Assembly: GCA_021816455.1 (NCBI GenBank)
Contig: JAKAXU010000008.1
Coordinates: forward strand, 1-64,000
Source: Acidobacteriota bacterium
GTDB lineage: Bacteria > Acidobacteriota > Terriglobia > Terriglobales > Acidobacteriaceae
Length of the DNA: 64,000 bases
Direction of reading: 5' to 3'
The position numbers were made by a program, and so were the translations under genes. The notes beneath the pieces were generated by a model. It searched no databases and was not told the origin of the DNA. It saw only the letters and a list, made by a program, of their open reading frames with translations. This document shows, in pieces, positions 50,454-59,241 of the stretch. Numbering within the stretch: position 1 is the first letter of the stretch; each line of letters starts with the position of its first letter.

Positions 50454-53098
50454 TGGCTCATTGCCTCCTGCATCTCTCCGGACAGTTCGACCGGTAAGGG
50501 CGCCAGTTCAGCCAGTCCGCTCGGATATGTGGCGGCTAGCTCCTCGTAAGCTTCGATCAGCGGCAGTTGCCGATGCTGGCGCAGCCACCACTTGCGAAAC
50601 GACCTCTCCCTTGCATAAGTCGTCGTGATCCAGTAGTCCACGGGGCTCGGAACAATCCTTATCGCGTGGGTGGATTCGGCCTTCTCTCCAATCGCAATCA
50701 GGAACTCGGCGCTGTGACCCTTCTTTGGGTGAGCGAAGGTCTTAATCTGATTCAGCGCCGTTTCGTTCAGATGGACATGCTCGCGGAGAGCGGTCATGTC
50801 GCCTGGTTGCTTGCCGATGATTTTTGTCGTAGCGTTCTTCACGATTCCGGCGCCGTGCTCGTTGGGCTTATCGGGGGTGCCGACAAAGTCTTCCGGCGTC
50901 TGGCTGATGCCCCAAACGCTCGCATTGCGCTTACGAGCAGTGCGGAAGAGCTGGACCACCACGCTGGCCAGGATCGGCGATTCAAGAAGCGCCCAGCACT
51001 CGTCGAGCAGAACGATGCTCGGCTGCCCGGTCATTCCCGACGCGCGATAGGTTGCTGTATGCGCTATCAGTAGACTCATCGCGCGTTCGAGGCGCGGATC
51101 GTCCTTTAGCTTCTCGACGTTGAAGTAAAGCCACGGATTGTTCAGTTCGATAGTGGTGGGGCGATCGAAGAGCCGCGCGTATGGACCCTCGTCGACCCAG
51201 GCGCGCAGTTTGGTCGACGCCATCTGCGCCATCGCGTTGATCTTCTGGTTGCGGTCGCGGTCCTGCCAGTGCGCCAATTCCGCCGCCAGATCTCCGAACA
51301 GTGGAATCGGATTCGAGGACTTCGCGCTGCAGCGTTTGTACGTCGATGCAATAGCTTCGAGCAGTACGCTGTCGAGAAGATCGATGTCGAGATCCGGAGG
51401 CGTGTTCTCCCCCAGCATGTGCCGCGTCAGGTTCTTGAGAAGCGAAATCTGGTCATTCGAGGGCCGGTCCTCGCTCCGCGGCAAGTCCCACGGATTGATG
51501 GTTTGCTCCGAGTCGAGCGACATCTCGATCATCTCCCCGCCCATCAACTCAACCAGCGGCTGATAGGAGTCTCCCCGCTCAAGGATCGAGATGAGTGGAT
51601 TTGCGCGCGCCGCCATGAGCAACATCTGCTGCGCAGCAAGCGTTTTGCCGCCGCCACTCTTTGCCATCAATAAGCCGTTGGCGTCGGAGAGGTCGGGATC
51701 GAACATGGAGAAGGGAATGAGCTGGCGATAGGGAGTCTCGAAGAGAATCAGAGGACTCCTACGCGTGCCGGTCCAGGGCATCTCTACAGGTACAAGATCG
51801 GCGACGTTGGATGAGAGCATGTCCTGGTCCCGTTTGTCCGCCTCAGCCATCCCCGGCAACGTCCCAAGAAAGATGCGCCGCTTAGCGATCGTCTCCGCAA
51901 CCGCCTTCGCGCCATTCATGTGGGTGAAGGCGTTCAGAACCTCTTGCGTACGATTCGCGAGTTCGCGTTCCGACCTTTCGAGATCGCGAACCGTGATCGC
52001 CGGTTGAGACGTTCGGACTACAACGCATAGGCTGAGCTTCGCTGTCTTAAGAGAGGAAGAGATGATGTCGCGCTGGACCTGGATGAGCTGCGCCTGCGCG
52101 ACCTCCGCCTCAGGATTGGATTTGAAGTTTCCGTTCGCGTCCTTCTGCGCGGCAGTCATCTTCTGCAGGCGCTTCTTGTAGCTCTTAAGCACCTTCACCT
52201 GGTCGGGAATGACCACTTGACCGCTGATGACGACCGGAAAGCCAAGAGTCGAGAAGTTCTTGAGCATCCCCGGAAAAGTGGCATCCGGTAATTCCTTGAG
52301 ACTAACGACCGCGTAGAGGTACCCATCGATGTTGAGGTAGGTCTCGGTCTCATTGAGGATGCTTGCCTCGGTCGCCTGTTCCCGCGCGCTGCGGTACTCG
52401 ATCATCTCCTCTCCAGGAACATACGACCGCCGATCGCGCCTGATCGGATGCTGCGCGTGTTTCACCTCTTCAAAAAGATCCTGAGTCGAGAGCCTCCGGG
52501 GCCCGAGGCCGGCCGCCTCCATCGACCCCTCGATGCCCCGGAGGATGGATTCAAACTCGGCCAGAAAGGTCTCATGCTCCTTGCGGGTACGCTGAATGGC
52601 CCTTCTTTGGCTTAGTGTGAATCCGTTTGCACTGCGCTTCTGCTGAACGGAGTGGTAGAGCTTCGCGTGGATCCGCGGGTCCCAGATGAAGTAGACATGA
52701 AGGCGGTTCTCAAAGAAGTATCCGCTGCCTTCCTTTTGACGCCACATCCGGAGCCTATGCGTATCGAGGGCCATCACCTCCGACTGCTCGGTGCGCTGCT
52801 CGTGAACGTAACTTTCGAGAAGATCGCCGAGGCGCTCAGAGATCTCATAGCGAAACTGAATGCGCATGCTGACGTCGGGAACGCTGCGGAACAACGCTTC
52901 GAGCATCGACTTGTTCTGGTTGCGGTCGTCGTCAGTGGCGAAGTAAGCGAGGATGCCTTTGAGCTCATATCCCGCGACGAATGCTCCGTTGGTGCGGACT
53001 ATGATGTTGTCGCCGAAAGGGAGATCGCGCAAAGGCAACAACTCGCAGACCGCGGGCGCTTTGAGCCTTCTATCGTGTTCTGCTTGAGTGACCGGCAT
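50450..53098 (-). CDS. virB4: VirB4/TrbE-type T4SS ATPase
   Basis: An 882-residue cytoplasmic ATPase powering pilus assembly and substrate transfer. The ATG at 53098 with GGGGAGG upstream is preferred to a TTG two codons earlier. The N-terminal VirB4 domain is followed by Walker A AKSGGGKT near residues 478-485, Walker B SIVLLDECWALL, and the RNASVWGISQTPEDF and GKQPGD segments of the family. The largest and best conserved T4SS gene, useful for typing the system. Confidence 0.93.
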   Translation of the reverse strand: MPVTQAEHDRRLKAPAVCELLPLRDLPFGDNIIVRTNGAFVAGYELKGILAYFATDDDRNQNKSMLEALFRSVPDVSMRIQFRYEISERLGDLLESYVHEQRTEQSEVMALDTHRLRMWRQKEGSGYFFENRLHVYFIWDPRIHAKLYHSVQQKRSANGFTLSQRRAIQRTRKEHETFLAEFESILRGIEGSMEAAGLGPRRLSTQDLFEEVKHAQHPIRRDRRSYVPGEEMIEYRSAREQATEASILNETETYLNIDGYLYAVVSLKELPDATFPGMLKNFSTLGFPVVISGQVVIPDQVKVLKSYKKRLQKMTAAQKDANGNFKSNPEAEVAQAQLIQVQRDIISSSLKTAKLSLCVVVRTSQPAITVRDLERSERELANRTQEVLNAFTHMNGAKAVAETIAKRRIFLGTLPGMAEADKRDQDMLSSNVADLVPVEMPWTGTRRSPLILFETPYRQLIPFSMFDPDLSDANGLLMAKSGGGKTLAAQQMLLMAARANPLISILERGDSYQPLVELMGGEMIEMSLDSEQTINPWDLPRSEDRPSNDQISLLKNLTRHMLGENTPPDLDIDLLDSVLLEAIASTYKRCSAKSSNPIPLFGDLAAELAHWQDRDRNQKINAMAQMASTKLRAWVDEGPYARLFDRPTTIELNNPWLYFNVEKLKDDPRLERAMSLLIAHTATYRASGMTGQPSIVLLDECWALLESPILASVVVQLFRTARKRNASVWGISQTPEDFVGTPDKPNEHGAGIVKNATTKIIGKQPGDMTALREHVHLNETALNQIKTFAHPKKGHSAEFLIAIGEKAESTHAIRIVPSPVDYWITTTYARERSFRKWWLRQHRQLPLIEAYEELAATYPSGLAELAPLPVELSGEMQEAMSQ

Positions 53099-53288
53099 AG
53101 CCAACCTCCCCGCTCAGAGTTCCCGCACCTTCAATCTGCAATTGCTGCTCCACAATCCGCGCCAGTGGAACAATCTCTTCATGAATGCGCGCCGCGAAGA
53201 TCACACTTGCGAACGCGACGCGTGCGGCTTCCGCGTCTAAAACAGCAACGACCGTTCCGTTCTTCTGTGTTCTGATCGATGCCTGCAT
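53070..53288 (-). CDS. Small protein between virB3 and virB4
   Basis: A 72-residue soluble protein overlapping the start of virB4 by 29 bases. Hydrophobic strand then helix pattern (GTVVAVLDAEAARVAFASV), a basic C-terminus. No family recognised. The overlap and 4-base gap to virB3 suggest it is translated. Could be a small accessory factor of VirB3/VirB4. Confidence 0.6.
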   Translation of the reverse strand: MQASIRTQKNGTVVAVLDAEAARVAFASVIFAARIHEEIVPLARIVEQQLQIEGAGTLSGEVGYAGHSSRTR

Positions 53289-53292
53289 AGAC

Positions 53293-53637
53293 TCAGCTCT
53301 CCTCGTCGACCACGTAAGGTTGCGTCAGTTCCGAATCTCGCTCAAGCGCGCACCAGGCTTTCGGAGCGAAGAAGGAGCGGGCGAGGTCGGTGAGATAGCC
53401 GCGCGGCCTGCCATATTTGAAAAGGATCAGAAACGGCACGGCTAGCGCCGGTACGACGAACTCCATGAAGATGTTGAGCGGAATCCCGAACACGTGCGCG
53501 TTGCCGCTCACGAAGTGGGCAAGGAGATTCATCAGCGCGGCCAAAGCGAGCACCAGAATCAGGTCCTCGAACTCAAGACCAAGGAACGTCACCTTGGTGT
53601 GAAGGTTGCGATGCACCGGCGTAAGATCGAGACTCAT
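53293..53637 (-). CDS. virB3: VirB3/TrbD-like T4SS protein
   Basis: A 114-residue inner-membrane protein starting at MSLDLTPVHRNL (53637), with GGAGGG upstream. Two closely spaced hydrophobic helices (residues about 22-46 and 55-76), then a cytoplasmic tail with FKYGRPRGYLTDL. This is the usual VirB3/TrbD arrangement; VirB3 acts together with VirB4 in pilus assembly. Confidence 0.82.
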   Translation of the reverse strand: MSLDLTPVHRNLHTKVTFLGLEFEDLILVLALAALMNLLAHFVSGNAHVFGIPLNIFMEFVVPALAVPFLILFKYGRPRGYLTDLARSFFAPKAWCALERDSELTQPYVVDEES

Positions 53638-53641
53638 CCGC

Positions 53642-54097
53642 TTACCCTCCCACCCCATGCGCTTGCGTGACCATCGATTCGGCCAAACGCATCATTCCGG
53701 AGACTATGAGGGCGCCGAAGGCCGCTATGAGTTTCCTGATCCACGTTGAGCCTGGGTAGATCTCCGAAACCACGCCTCCCATGTGCAGGGCCATCGCCGC
53801 CAACTGCGTGAGCGCGAACATAGGCAGGATCACGTTGGCCGTCCAGTTCACTAGACTCATGGTTGCCATCCAGAATGCGTCGGCGCTTGTCGCGCCCGCG
53901 TGCTGTACAAAACCTTCCAGGGCCCTCAACATTCCTGAGCACATCAGTGAGGCAAAACCCCCGTAAAGAAGGTTCTCGAAAGGGGCGCTCTTGCTGTAGC
54001 GGTAAACCGCTCCGGCAAAGAACATGCCGGCCATGGTGGGCATCATGGTATTACCTGCCCAGGAGGCAAGATTCGTGATTGCGCCATCGAGGCTCAT
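53642..54097 (-). CDS. T4SS-associated membrane protein
   Basis: A 151-residue protein with AAGGAG before the ATG at 54097. Three to four hydrophobic segments with Gly/Met/Ala composition (MMPTMAGMFFAGAVY, NVILPMFALTQLAAMALHMG). Similar in style to VirB2/TrbC or VirB6-like membrane proteins but without a clear family. Located between another membrane protein and VirB3. May be a divergent inner-membrane platform subunit. Confidence 0.7.
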   Translation of the reverse strand: MSLDGAITNLASWAGNTMMPTMAGMFFAGAVYRYSKSAPFENLLYGGFASLMCSGMLRALEGFVQHAGATSADAFWMATMSLVNWTANVILPMFALTQLAAMALHMGGVVSEIYPGSTWIRKLIAAFGALIVSGMMRLAESMVTQAHGVGG

Positions 54098-54107
54098 ACA
54101 TTGCTCC

Positions 54108-54770
54108 TTAAGCCGCCATCGCCTTGAAAAGCGAAAGAAGGCCGCTCACACAGAGGAAAGAAATCGCGGCGAAGACCAGCCTGGTCCAGGGTCTGTGCCG
54201 GACGAAGTTGATGACTGCTCCGACACACGCCAGTCCCGCCGCGGCCGGCATGATTTGACCCACAATGTAATTCCAGAGGGAGGTGAGCATGTCGGTCATT
54301 GCGTACTCGCCTCCCGAGTTCCATCCCTGAAAGAGCTGCATCGTTGCCGAGAGCGACATCAGGAACAGAGCCGCGACGACTGATCCGAGCGGGTTCTCTC
54401 CTGTGGCTCCATCGAGCGTGGCCTTCAGGACGAAGTAAGCTGCCAAAACGGGGACCAGCTTGGCGACGACGATCTGGCTAACGAAGTTTTTGAAGACTGT
54501 CTCCATGCTGGCGAGCCAGCTCGTACCCACCGATCCGCTGCCAGATGGAATGTTGATACCCTGCGCCGCGATCCACGACAGCAACTCCGGAAGTGTCAGC
54601 AGGATCACGGTCCACATGATCCACTTGCCTGTACGGCCGTTTACGTGGAAGTTGATCCCGCCTTCGTGGCGCAGGCTCACTCCCGCGGCGGCCAGCGTGC
54701 AGAACGCCGCCGGCGCCGCGAGATCGAGCAGCAGTTGGAGAAGGTCGAGGAGGAACTGTGGCGTCTGCAT
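54108..54770 (-). CDS. Polytopic membrane protein of the T4SS cluster
   Basis: A 220-residue inner-membrane protein with AAGGCGGA before the ATG at 54770. Five or so hydrophobic segments are visible: residues 10-28, 50-68, 98-115, 125-145 and 172-210. No known family identified. It lies between the VirB2-like pilin and the next membrane gene. May partly replace functions usually held by VirB6, as this T4SS carries more membrane subunits than the standard set. Confidence 0.7.
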   Translation of the reverse strand: MQTPQFLLDLLQLLLDLAAPAAFCTLAAAGVSLRHEGGINFHVNGRTGKWIMWTVILLTLPELLSWIAAQGINIPSGSGSVGTSWLASMETVFKNFVSQIVVAKLVPVLAAYFVLKATLDGATGENPLGSVVAALFLMSLSATMQLFQGWNSGGEYAMTDMLTSLWNYIVGQIMPAAAGLACVGAVINFVRHRPWTRLVFAAISFLCVSGLLSLFKAMAA

Positions 54771-54785
54771 GACTTTCCGCCTTCT

Positions 54786-55220
54786 TTACTGAATGCCTTG
54801 CGCTTGAGTAATGAAGCCTTCAGCCATGCGTCCGAGACCGGAGATCACCATGAGAGCAACGCCGGTCACGCCCCAGCCGAGATAGCCGCGTCCGGACTTG
54901 AAGTGCCAGCCAGCCACGCCGAGGCAGGCGACCGCAACGACCGGCGCGATGACGTTGCAGCCCCAGTTCACGATGTTGAGGACGGTGCCTTCGACCGTTG
55001 TTGCTTGCTGGCCTTGCACGGCTTGGCCGAATTGAGGGGAGGTGCCGAGGTTCTGGGCTCTCGCCATGAACGGCACGGCAAGATTGCCAATGAAGATAAG
55101 CCCCAATACAAACTTCATGGCGATGTGTATCCAATTGACTTCATCGGGGCGATGAAGAGTACGGGGGGATGTCGGGGCGGACACTGGGGAGCGCCGCCAG
55201 AAGGTGAGTTCGGTTCTCAT
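54786..55220 (-). CDS. virB2: VirB2/TrbC-like pilin
   Basis: A 144-residue protein; ATG at 55220 follows AGGAG. A later ATG at 55118 lacks a ribosome site. The leader region contains a hydrophobic helix ending at FMARAQ, a likely signal peptidase site, and the mature part has two hydrophobic helices around ICNV-type APVVAVACLGVAGW and GVTGVALMVISGLG. This is the pilin size and layout of VirB2/TrbC. First gene of the operon running to VirB8, with a recognised promoter upstream. Confidence 0.8.
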   Translation of the reverse strand: MRTELTFWRRSPVSAPTSPRTLHRPDEVNWIHIAMKFVLGLIFIGNLAVPFMARAQNLGTSPQFGQAVQGQQATTVEGTVLNIVNWGCNVIAPVVAVACLGVAGWHFKSGRGYLGWGVTGVALMVISGLGRMAEGFITQAQGIQ

Positions 55221-55271
55221 ACGATTTTTCTCTCCTGGACCCGGCTGCTCGGGGCATCCGTGTCGAGCAGG

Positions 55272-55300
55272 AGATTGCGTCTCGATCGAAACTCAGTCAA
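55272..55300 (-). promoter_or_regulatory. Promoter of the virB2-virB8 operon
   Basis: Minus strand: -35 TTGACT (55300-55295) within CAATTTGACTGAGTTTC, 17-base spacer, -10 CAATCT (55277-55272). The start codon is about 50 bases downstream. Member of the shared promoter pattern. Confidence 0.6.
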
Positions 55301-55487
55301 ATTGGCGGGCGCGGACCGAGATGGGAAACAGTACTATCCCTCGGCGCATGAGCGGGTTCCGCGGCCCGGTGCGTGCTGACGCGGTCCGGTGCCCAGCCAG
55401 CAAATTGGCAGGAATGGAAAAAATCGAGCTAGAATCTCAATCGAGGAGCTCGGTGTCGCAAGCTGTCGCCAGGCCAGGGACAACGGA

Positions 55488-55943
55488 ATGGCATCCACAT
55501 CGCGGCTGAATCCGTATCAGTGCGACCAGTGCGGGACCACGAATATCGTGGCCGCTCCGCTTCTCTACGAACAGGGAACGCGCAGTTATTCAGGGCCCTT
55601 CCATTCAGGCACGAGCCAGTCCTACTCCGCCCAAGCTGTCGCGCCGCCCGATCCCCGCGGCTACGGACGGTCTCTCCTGCTTTGGGGAATACCAATATGC
55701 TTCACTTTCTTTTTGGGATTGGTCGGCCTTGGAGGGATTTTGGAACATCCGCGTTCCATTGCAACGTCGGGAAACATCGTCGCCATTTTATTGCTTCTGG
55801 GCGTGGCGTGCATTGGAGGAATGCTCCTGCGTTTCCGCAGCATCGTCCGGTATAACCGGGAAGTCTATCCGCGCCTCTACTGGAACTGGGAGCACACTTA
55901 CATCTGCAGGCGATGCGGACGCTCTTTATTCATTCCTTCCTAG
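55488..55943 (+). CDS. Zinc-ribbon membrane protein
   Basis: A 151-residue plus-strand protein from the ATG at 55488. Residues about 9-12 (CDQC) and the C-terminal CRRC pair form a split four-Cys zinc site flanking two hydrophobic helices (roughly residues 62-85 and 92-115). The termini would both face the cytoplasm. It is divergent from the virB2 operon. No named family; this layout is common among small uncharacterised membrane proteins. Confidence 0.65.
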   Translation: MASTSRLNPYQCDQCGTTNIVAAPLLYEQGTRSYSGPFHSGTSQSYSAQAVAPPDPRGYGRSLLLWGIPICFTFFLGLVGLGGILEHPRSIATSGNIVAILLLLGVACIGGMLLRFRSIVRYNREVYPRLYWNWEHTYICRRCGRSLFIPS

Positions 55944-56048
55944 ATCTGCCCCAAAAACGCTGTTGCGAGTTGATCCGCAAACCTTAGCTTGCCGGGCATG
56001 GCATCGCCATGTGAATCGGTCGAGCCGCTGAAGTTGTTTACCAGATGT

Positions 56049-56390
56049 CGGCCCAACCGCACAGTCACCGGGACCGATAATTGCCCATCCGCACTTTGGG
56101 GCATCGGGATCGATCTTTGCTCATTTCCGAATTGAGCAATCGGGACCGAAGTTGACTCAACCGCACATTGGGTGAACCGGACCGACCTTTGCTCAACTGC
56201 ACAGTGAGTCATCGGGATCGATCTTTGCTCATTTCCGAATTGAGCAATCGGGAGCGAAGATGACTCAACTACACTCTGGGTCAACCGGACCGACCTTTAC
56301 TCAACCGCACTTTGGGGCAACGGGAGCGAACATTGCTCAACTGCACGATGAGTCAACCGGATCGATCTTTGCCCATTTCAGCTCGCACTT
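56049..56390. repeat. Tandem array of 36-bp direct repeats
   Basis: Anchor sequence TTTGCTCA or close variants occur at 56080, 56116, 56152, 56188, 56224, 56260, 56296, 56332 and 56368, exactly 36 bases apart, with a shorter degenerate copy before them. Units alternate between two types; the longer one contains GCTCATTTCCGAATTGAGC, an inverted repeat. There are no spacers, so this is not CRISPR. The array lies between the plus-strand zinc-ribbon gene and the virB10 terminator. Candidate protein-binding array, transfer origin, or remains of an IS21-type end. Confidence 0.8.
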
Positions 56391-56484
56391 TCACGAATGA
56401 CCGCAGCACCGTAGCATCATTGATTGCGAAAGGCTGAAGACTCCGAACTGGGTAGGAATGACGAAGCAAGGCCTAACAAAAGAA

Positions 56485-56509
56485 CGCCCTGGCGGATTGA
56501 GCCAGGGCG
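56485..56509 (-). terminator. Rho-independent terminator after virB10
   Basis: Perfect nine-base stem CGCCCTGGC / GCCAGGGCG with a seven-base loop, followed on the minus strand by TTCTTTTG. It lies 27 bases beyond the virB10 stop and ends the virB1-virB9-virB10 operon. Confidence 0.85.
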
Positions 56510-56535
56510 AAAAGAAGAGAGAAGATGTGGCTGCT

Positions 56536-57786
56536 CTACTGAGCCGTGGGAGCTACCTTTTGAAGCTCGGAAGGGGTCTGTTCGTGCTTGGTAAAGACTA
56601 CGTAGATCTTCGTGTCCGCGGGGACGGAAACGACGACGCGGCTGTTCGCATCGAGATTCATCACTTCGGAGTCGCCTGCAGTACCAATGTTTTCGGCCAG
56701 CCGCTCCCGCAGCATGTCATCTTCCGAGAACGCGGCGCTCGAATTGTTGCCGGCCACTTCCGCAAGCACTGAACCGAGGCCGGACGCCGCGCGCACAAAG
56801 AAATTCTTGCCCGTGTTCTTTCCATAGACATTTCCCTTGATTGGCCCGAGATCGAGCCCCGTGCCCACGGCGTCGATCTTCTCCCGCGCGCCGTCGAGCA
56901 ATTCGATCTCGTCGAATTTCACGCTGACAAACCCGCTTCGATCGGCCTGCTGGAGCTGGCCGTATACACGCGCCCCGGCGGGAACGATGATTCTGTCGCC
57001 GATGGCGTATGTGTATTCGACTACGGCGACCACAGGAGCCTGCACTGCGCTCGATATCTGCGTTTCAAGCTTCGCTTGAATGCGCGTTCCCGGTGTGAGT
57101 TCTAATCGTGGTGTGCCATCGTCATCACCATTGACCTTGGGTGCGGCGCCGGCTTGGTTTTGTGCCACGCTCCGCACGAAGATGAGCGATGGCTCCTTCA
57201 AACTGTTCTGCTGCGTTTGCGGTGTCTCTGTCGGCGGAGCCCCGCCGTAGGGAGCCGGATCTTCCCACTTCTGCTGTGTGTCTGCGAAGGAAGGCACTGC
57301 TCCCAAAGAACTGGCGACGGCGGGCTTGCCGGCGAATGGCTTGGTGGTTTCGCCACCATTTAGCGTGCGTGTGCGCCGAATGTCGCTTGGCCCAAGTTGA
57401 CCGGTCGTGTTGTCCGGCGCTGGCGTACGTGGGGTGTCCATCAGCGGCGTCACGCTGCTTTTGGAGGGAGTCGCTTGCTCTTGTTTTGCTTGCTGATACT
57501 GAGACCCCTCTTTCACTGGAGTCGGCTTCCTCGGCGATTTGCCGACGATAGCCGTAAAGACAAAGAAGAGGACCGCAACGGCCAGTCCGCTGCCAAGAAG
57601 AATCAGCTTGCCCTTGCTGATTCCTTCGACTCCCTTGACGTCAGCTCGGGTCGCGAACTTCGGAGCGGGCTCCTGGTTGTTGTTGAGACCCTGCGTCGAG
57701 GGATCTTCAACCATCGGCCCTGCGGGATCCATCACTGACGTCGGCAAGCCGCCGCTTCCATTCCTGATGTTGTCGGTGACACTCAT
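56536..57786 (-). CDS. virB10: VirB10/TrbI-like T4SS protein
   Basis: A 416-residue protein with GGAGAGG before the ATG at 57786. Cytoplasmic N-terminus, one membrane helix near residues 62-82, a Pro/Thr/Gln-rich periplasmic linker, then the conserved C-terminal TrbI domain: LTPGTRIQAKLETQISS, VVAVVEYTY, IIVPAGARVYGQLQ. The antenna region differs slightly. VirB10 spans both membranes as part of the core complex. Last gene of its operon, followed by a strong terminator. Confidence 0.9.
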   Translation of the reverse strand: MSVTDNIRNGSGGLPTSVMDPAGPMVEDPSTQGLNNNQEPAPKFATRADVKGVEGISKGKLILLGSGLAVAVLFFVFTAIVGKSPRKPTPVKEGSQYQQAKQEQATPSKSSVTPLMDTPRTPAPDNTTGQLGPSDIRRTRTLNGGETTKPFAGKPAVASSLGAVPSFADTQQKWEDPAPYGGAPPTETPQTQQNSLKEPSLIFVRSVAQNQAGAAPKVNGDDDGTPRLELTPGTRIQAKLETQISSAVQAPVVAVVEYTYAIGDRIIVPAGARVYGQLQQADRSGFVSVKFDEIELLDGAREKIDAVGTGLDLGPIKGNVYGKNTGKNFFVRAASGLGSVLAEVAGNNSSAAFSEDDMLRERLAENIGTAGDSEVMNLDANSRVVVSVPADTKIYVVFTKHEQTPSELQKVAPTAQ

Positions 57787-57805
57787 AACCTTTCACCTCT
57801 CCTCT

Positions 57806-58762
57806 CTACTTGCCATCGCCCGAGATGGGTGGGGTGAATGGCAGTCGGATCAGGACGGGACGATCTACCTGGTCTGCCTGCGCGATTTGCAAGAACAGCT
57901 TCTCCGTCGATTCCTTGAAATTCGGCCGATCGAACACAACCACGCCGTCAGCACGCCCTCCGGGCTCAAGCCGCGTCGTGCTCAATCTGAAGCCGCGGAT
58001 CTCCAACTGATCGGAGATGATGCCTTTGCCTTCCTTCTTTTTCTTCTTTGTCGCCTGGCGTCCAGTGATCTGGATCTGAGGCGGAACGATCTCGACTGGT
58101 TCATTCGAACTGTTCAGGATGGAATAGGAGATCACGGTCTCGTTGCTCCACTGCCGCATGTCGCCAATCGATGTCTCAATCTGCTTGTCTTGCCACTTCG
58201 TCCATTTCGGAGCATTGATTTTTTGCTGCTGCCTGAACTCCTCGTCGAGACTCGAAAGCGGTGCGAAACCTGAGCTCGCATCCCCGGCACCCGTGTCATG
58301 ATCCGGCTGCTTACCATGTCGGCTTGGCATCGCCGGGGTGGGGGAATCATCGGCAATCAGGAAGCTCCGCGAGGCCTTGTATTCGATCAGGAAGTCAACT
58401 GGCTGGGATTGGTTCGTAACACCGTCGCCATCGCTAACCAGCTCCAACGTCACGTGCTGACCCGATCTTGTTGCAATGAGAAGATTCGACTGTGCGGGGT
58501 CTTTGGTGATGGGCTTGACGTAGACGTACTCCGGTTCTCCCTCGCTGTGCTCGGCTTTAAACTCGCTGGGGCTGCCGAGAATGACGGAGGTGATCTCTTC
58601 TGGCATGCGGATCGTCGACTCAAACTCCGGCCGCAGGTGAAGGACCGTCACCTCGCGAGGATTGATAGGAATAGTGGCGACACGTGCCCCTACGGGCGTG
58701 TCGGCTGCGCTAATTCGCAGCGGAATCAGGACCGCAATCGGGATGAGCCAGCGAAGTTTCAT
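57806..58762 (-). CDS. virB9: VirB9/TrbG-like protein, first copy
   Basis: A 318-residue exported protein; AAGGAGG sits 9 bases before the ATG at 58762, which overlaps the virB1 stop. Signal peptide (LIPIAVLIPLRISAADT), N-terminal domain with EVTVLHLRPEFESTI and EYVYVKPI, a middle charged linker, and a C-terminal beta domain (VISYSILNSSNEPVEIV). Longer than the second copy at 42480-43325. Sits with VirB10 and VirB1, forming the core-complex operon. Confidence 0.85.
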   Translation of the reverse strand: MKLRWLIPIAVLIPLRISAADTPVGARVATIPINPREVTVLHLRPEFESTIRMPEEITSVILGSPSEFKAEHSEGEPEYVYVKPITKDPAQSNLLIATRSGQHVTLELVSDGDGVTNQSQPVDFLIEYKASRSFLIADDSPTPAMPSRHGKQPDHDTGAGDASSGFAPLSSLDEEFRQQQKINAPKWTKWQDKQIETSIGDMRQWSNETVISYSILNSSNEPVEIVPPQIQITGRQATKKKKKEGKGIISDQLEIRGFRLSTTRLEPGGRADGVVVFDRPNFKESTEKLFLQIAQADQVDRPVLIRLPFTPPISGDGK

Positions 58763-59241
58763 GGGGTTGACCTCCTTGACGGCCGTACGGCCAGATACTT
58801 GCGAAGCACGTAATGCCTTCGGACCGCCTGCACGTAGGCCACAACATCTGGATTGTGATAATCCAGTCGCTCTCGCGCAATTCCGCGGTCGCCCGCGTAG
58901 TAGGCTGCGGTGACCAGGCGCAGATCGCCGTGGAACTCCCACATCAGAGCTGTCACATAACGCGTGCCTGCCGCGATGTTCTGTTCGGTATTGAACGGGT
59001 CGAAGGCGCCGAATCGTTTGGCAGTCGCCGGCATGAGTTGCATTAACCCCATCGCCCCCTTATCGGAAACTGCCCTCGGATTCCATCGCGACTCTACGTC
59101 GATCAACGCAGCGATTAACTCGGAAGGCACTCGATAGTGCGCCGCATATTGGCGAACCAAGGCCGCCGCGGGCGCCGGATCGGCCTGTCCAAAGCCGAAC
59201 AGGGGAAACGCGAACAATAGCAGGAGCAGCCATCGCCTCAT
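58759..59241 (-). CDS. virB1: VirB1-like lytic transglycosylase
   Basis: A 160-residue exported SLT-domain enzyme that opens peptidoglycan for the secretion channel. Signal peptide (LLLLLFAFPLFGFGQ), the catalytic glutamate in LIDVESRWNPRAVS near residue 50, the GAMGLMQLMP motif and YNTE-like NTEQNIAAGTRYV with AAYYAGD. The arrangement is classic. ATGA overlaps with the ATPase gene before it and the VirB9 gene after it show tight coupling. Confidence 0.92.
   Translation of the reverse strand: MRRWLLLLLFAFPLFGFGQADPAPAAALVRQYAAHYRVPSELIAALIDVESRWNPRAVSDKGAMGLMQLMPATAKRFGAFDPFNTEQNIAAGTRYVTALMWEFHGDLRLVTAAYYAGDRGIARERLDYHNPDVVAYVQAVRRHYVLRKYLAVRPSRRSTP

Noticed and set aside
55940-56284. Open frame on the minus strand encoding a 12-residue repeat protein
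   Set aside because: It arises from the 36-bp repeats being a multiple of three; upstream units in the same frame contain stops, and no ribosome site is present.
56049-56390. CRISPR array
   Set aside because: Repeats touch each other with an exact 36-base period and no unique spacers; no cas genes are present.
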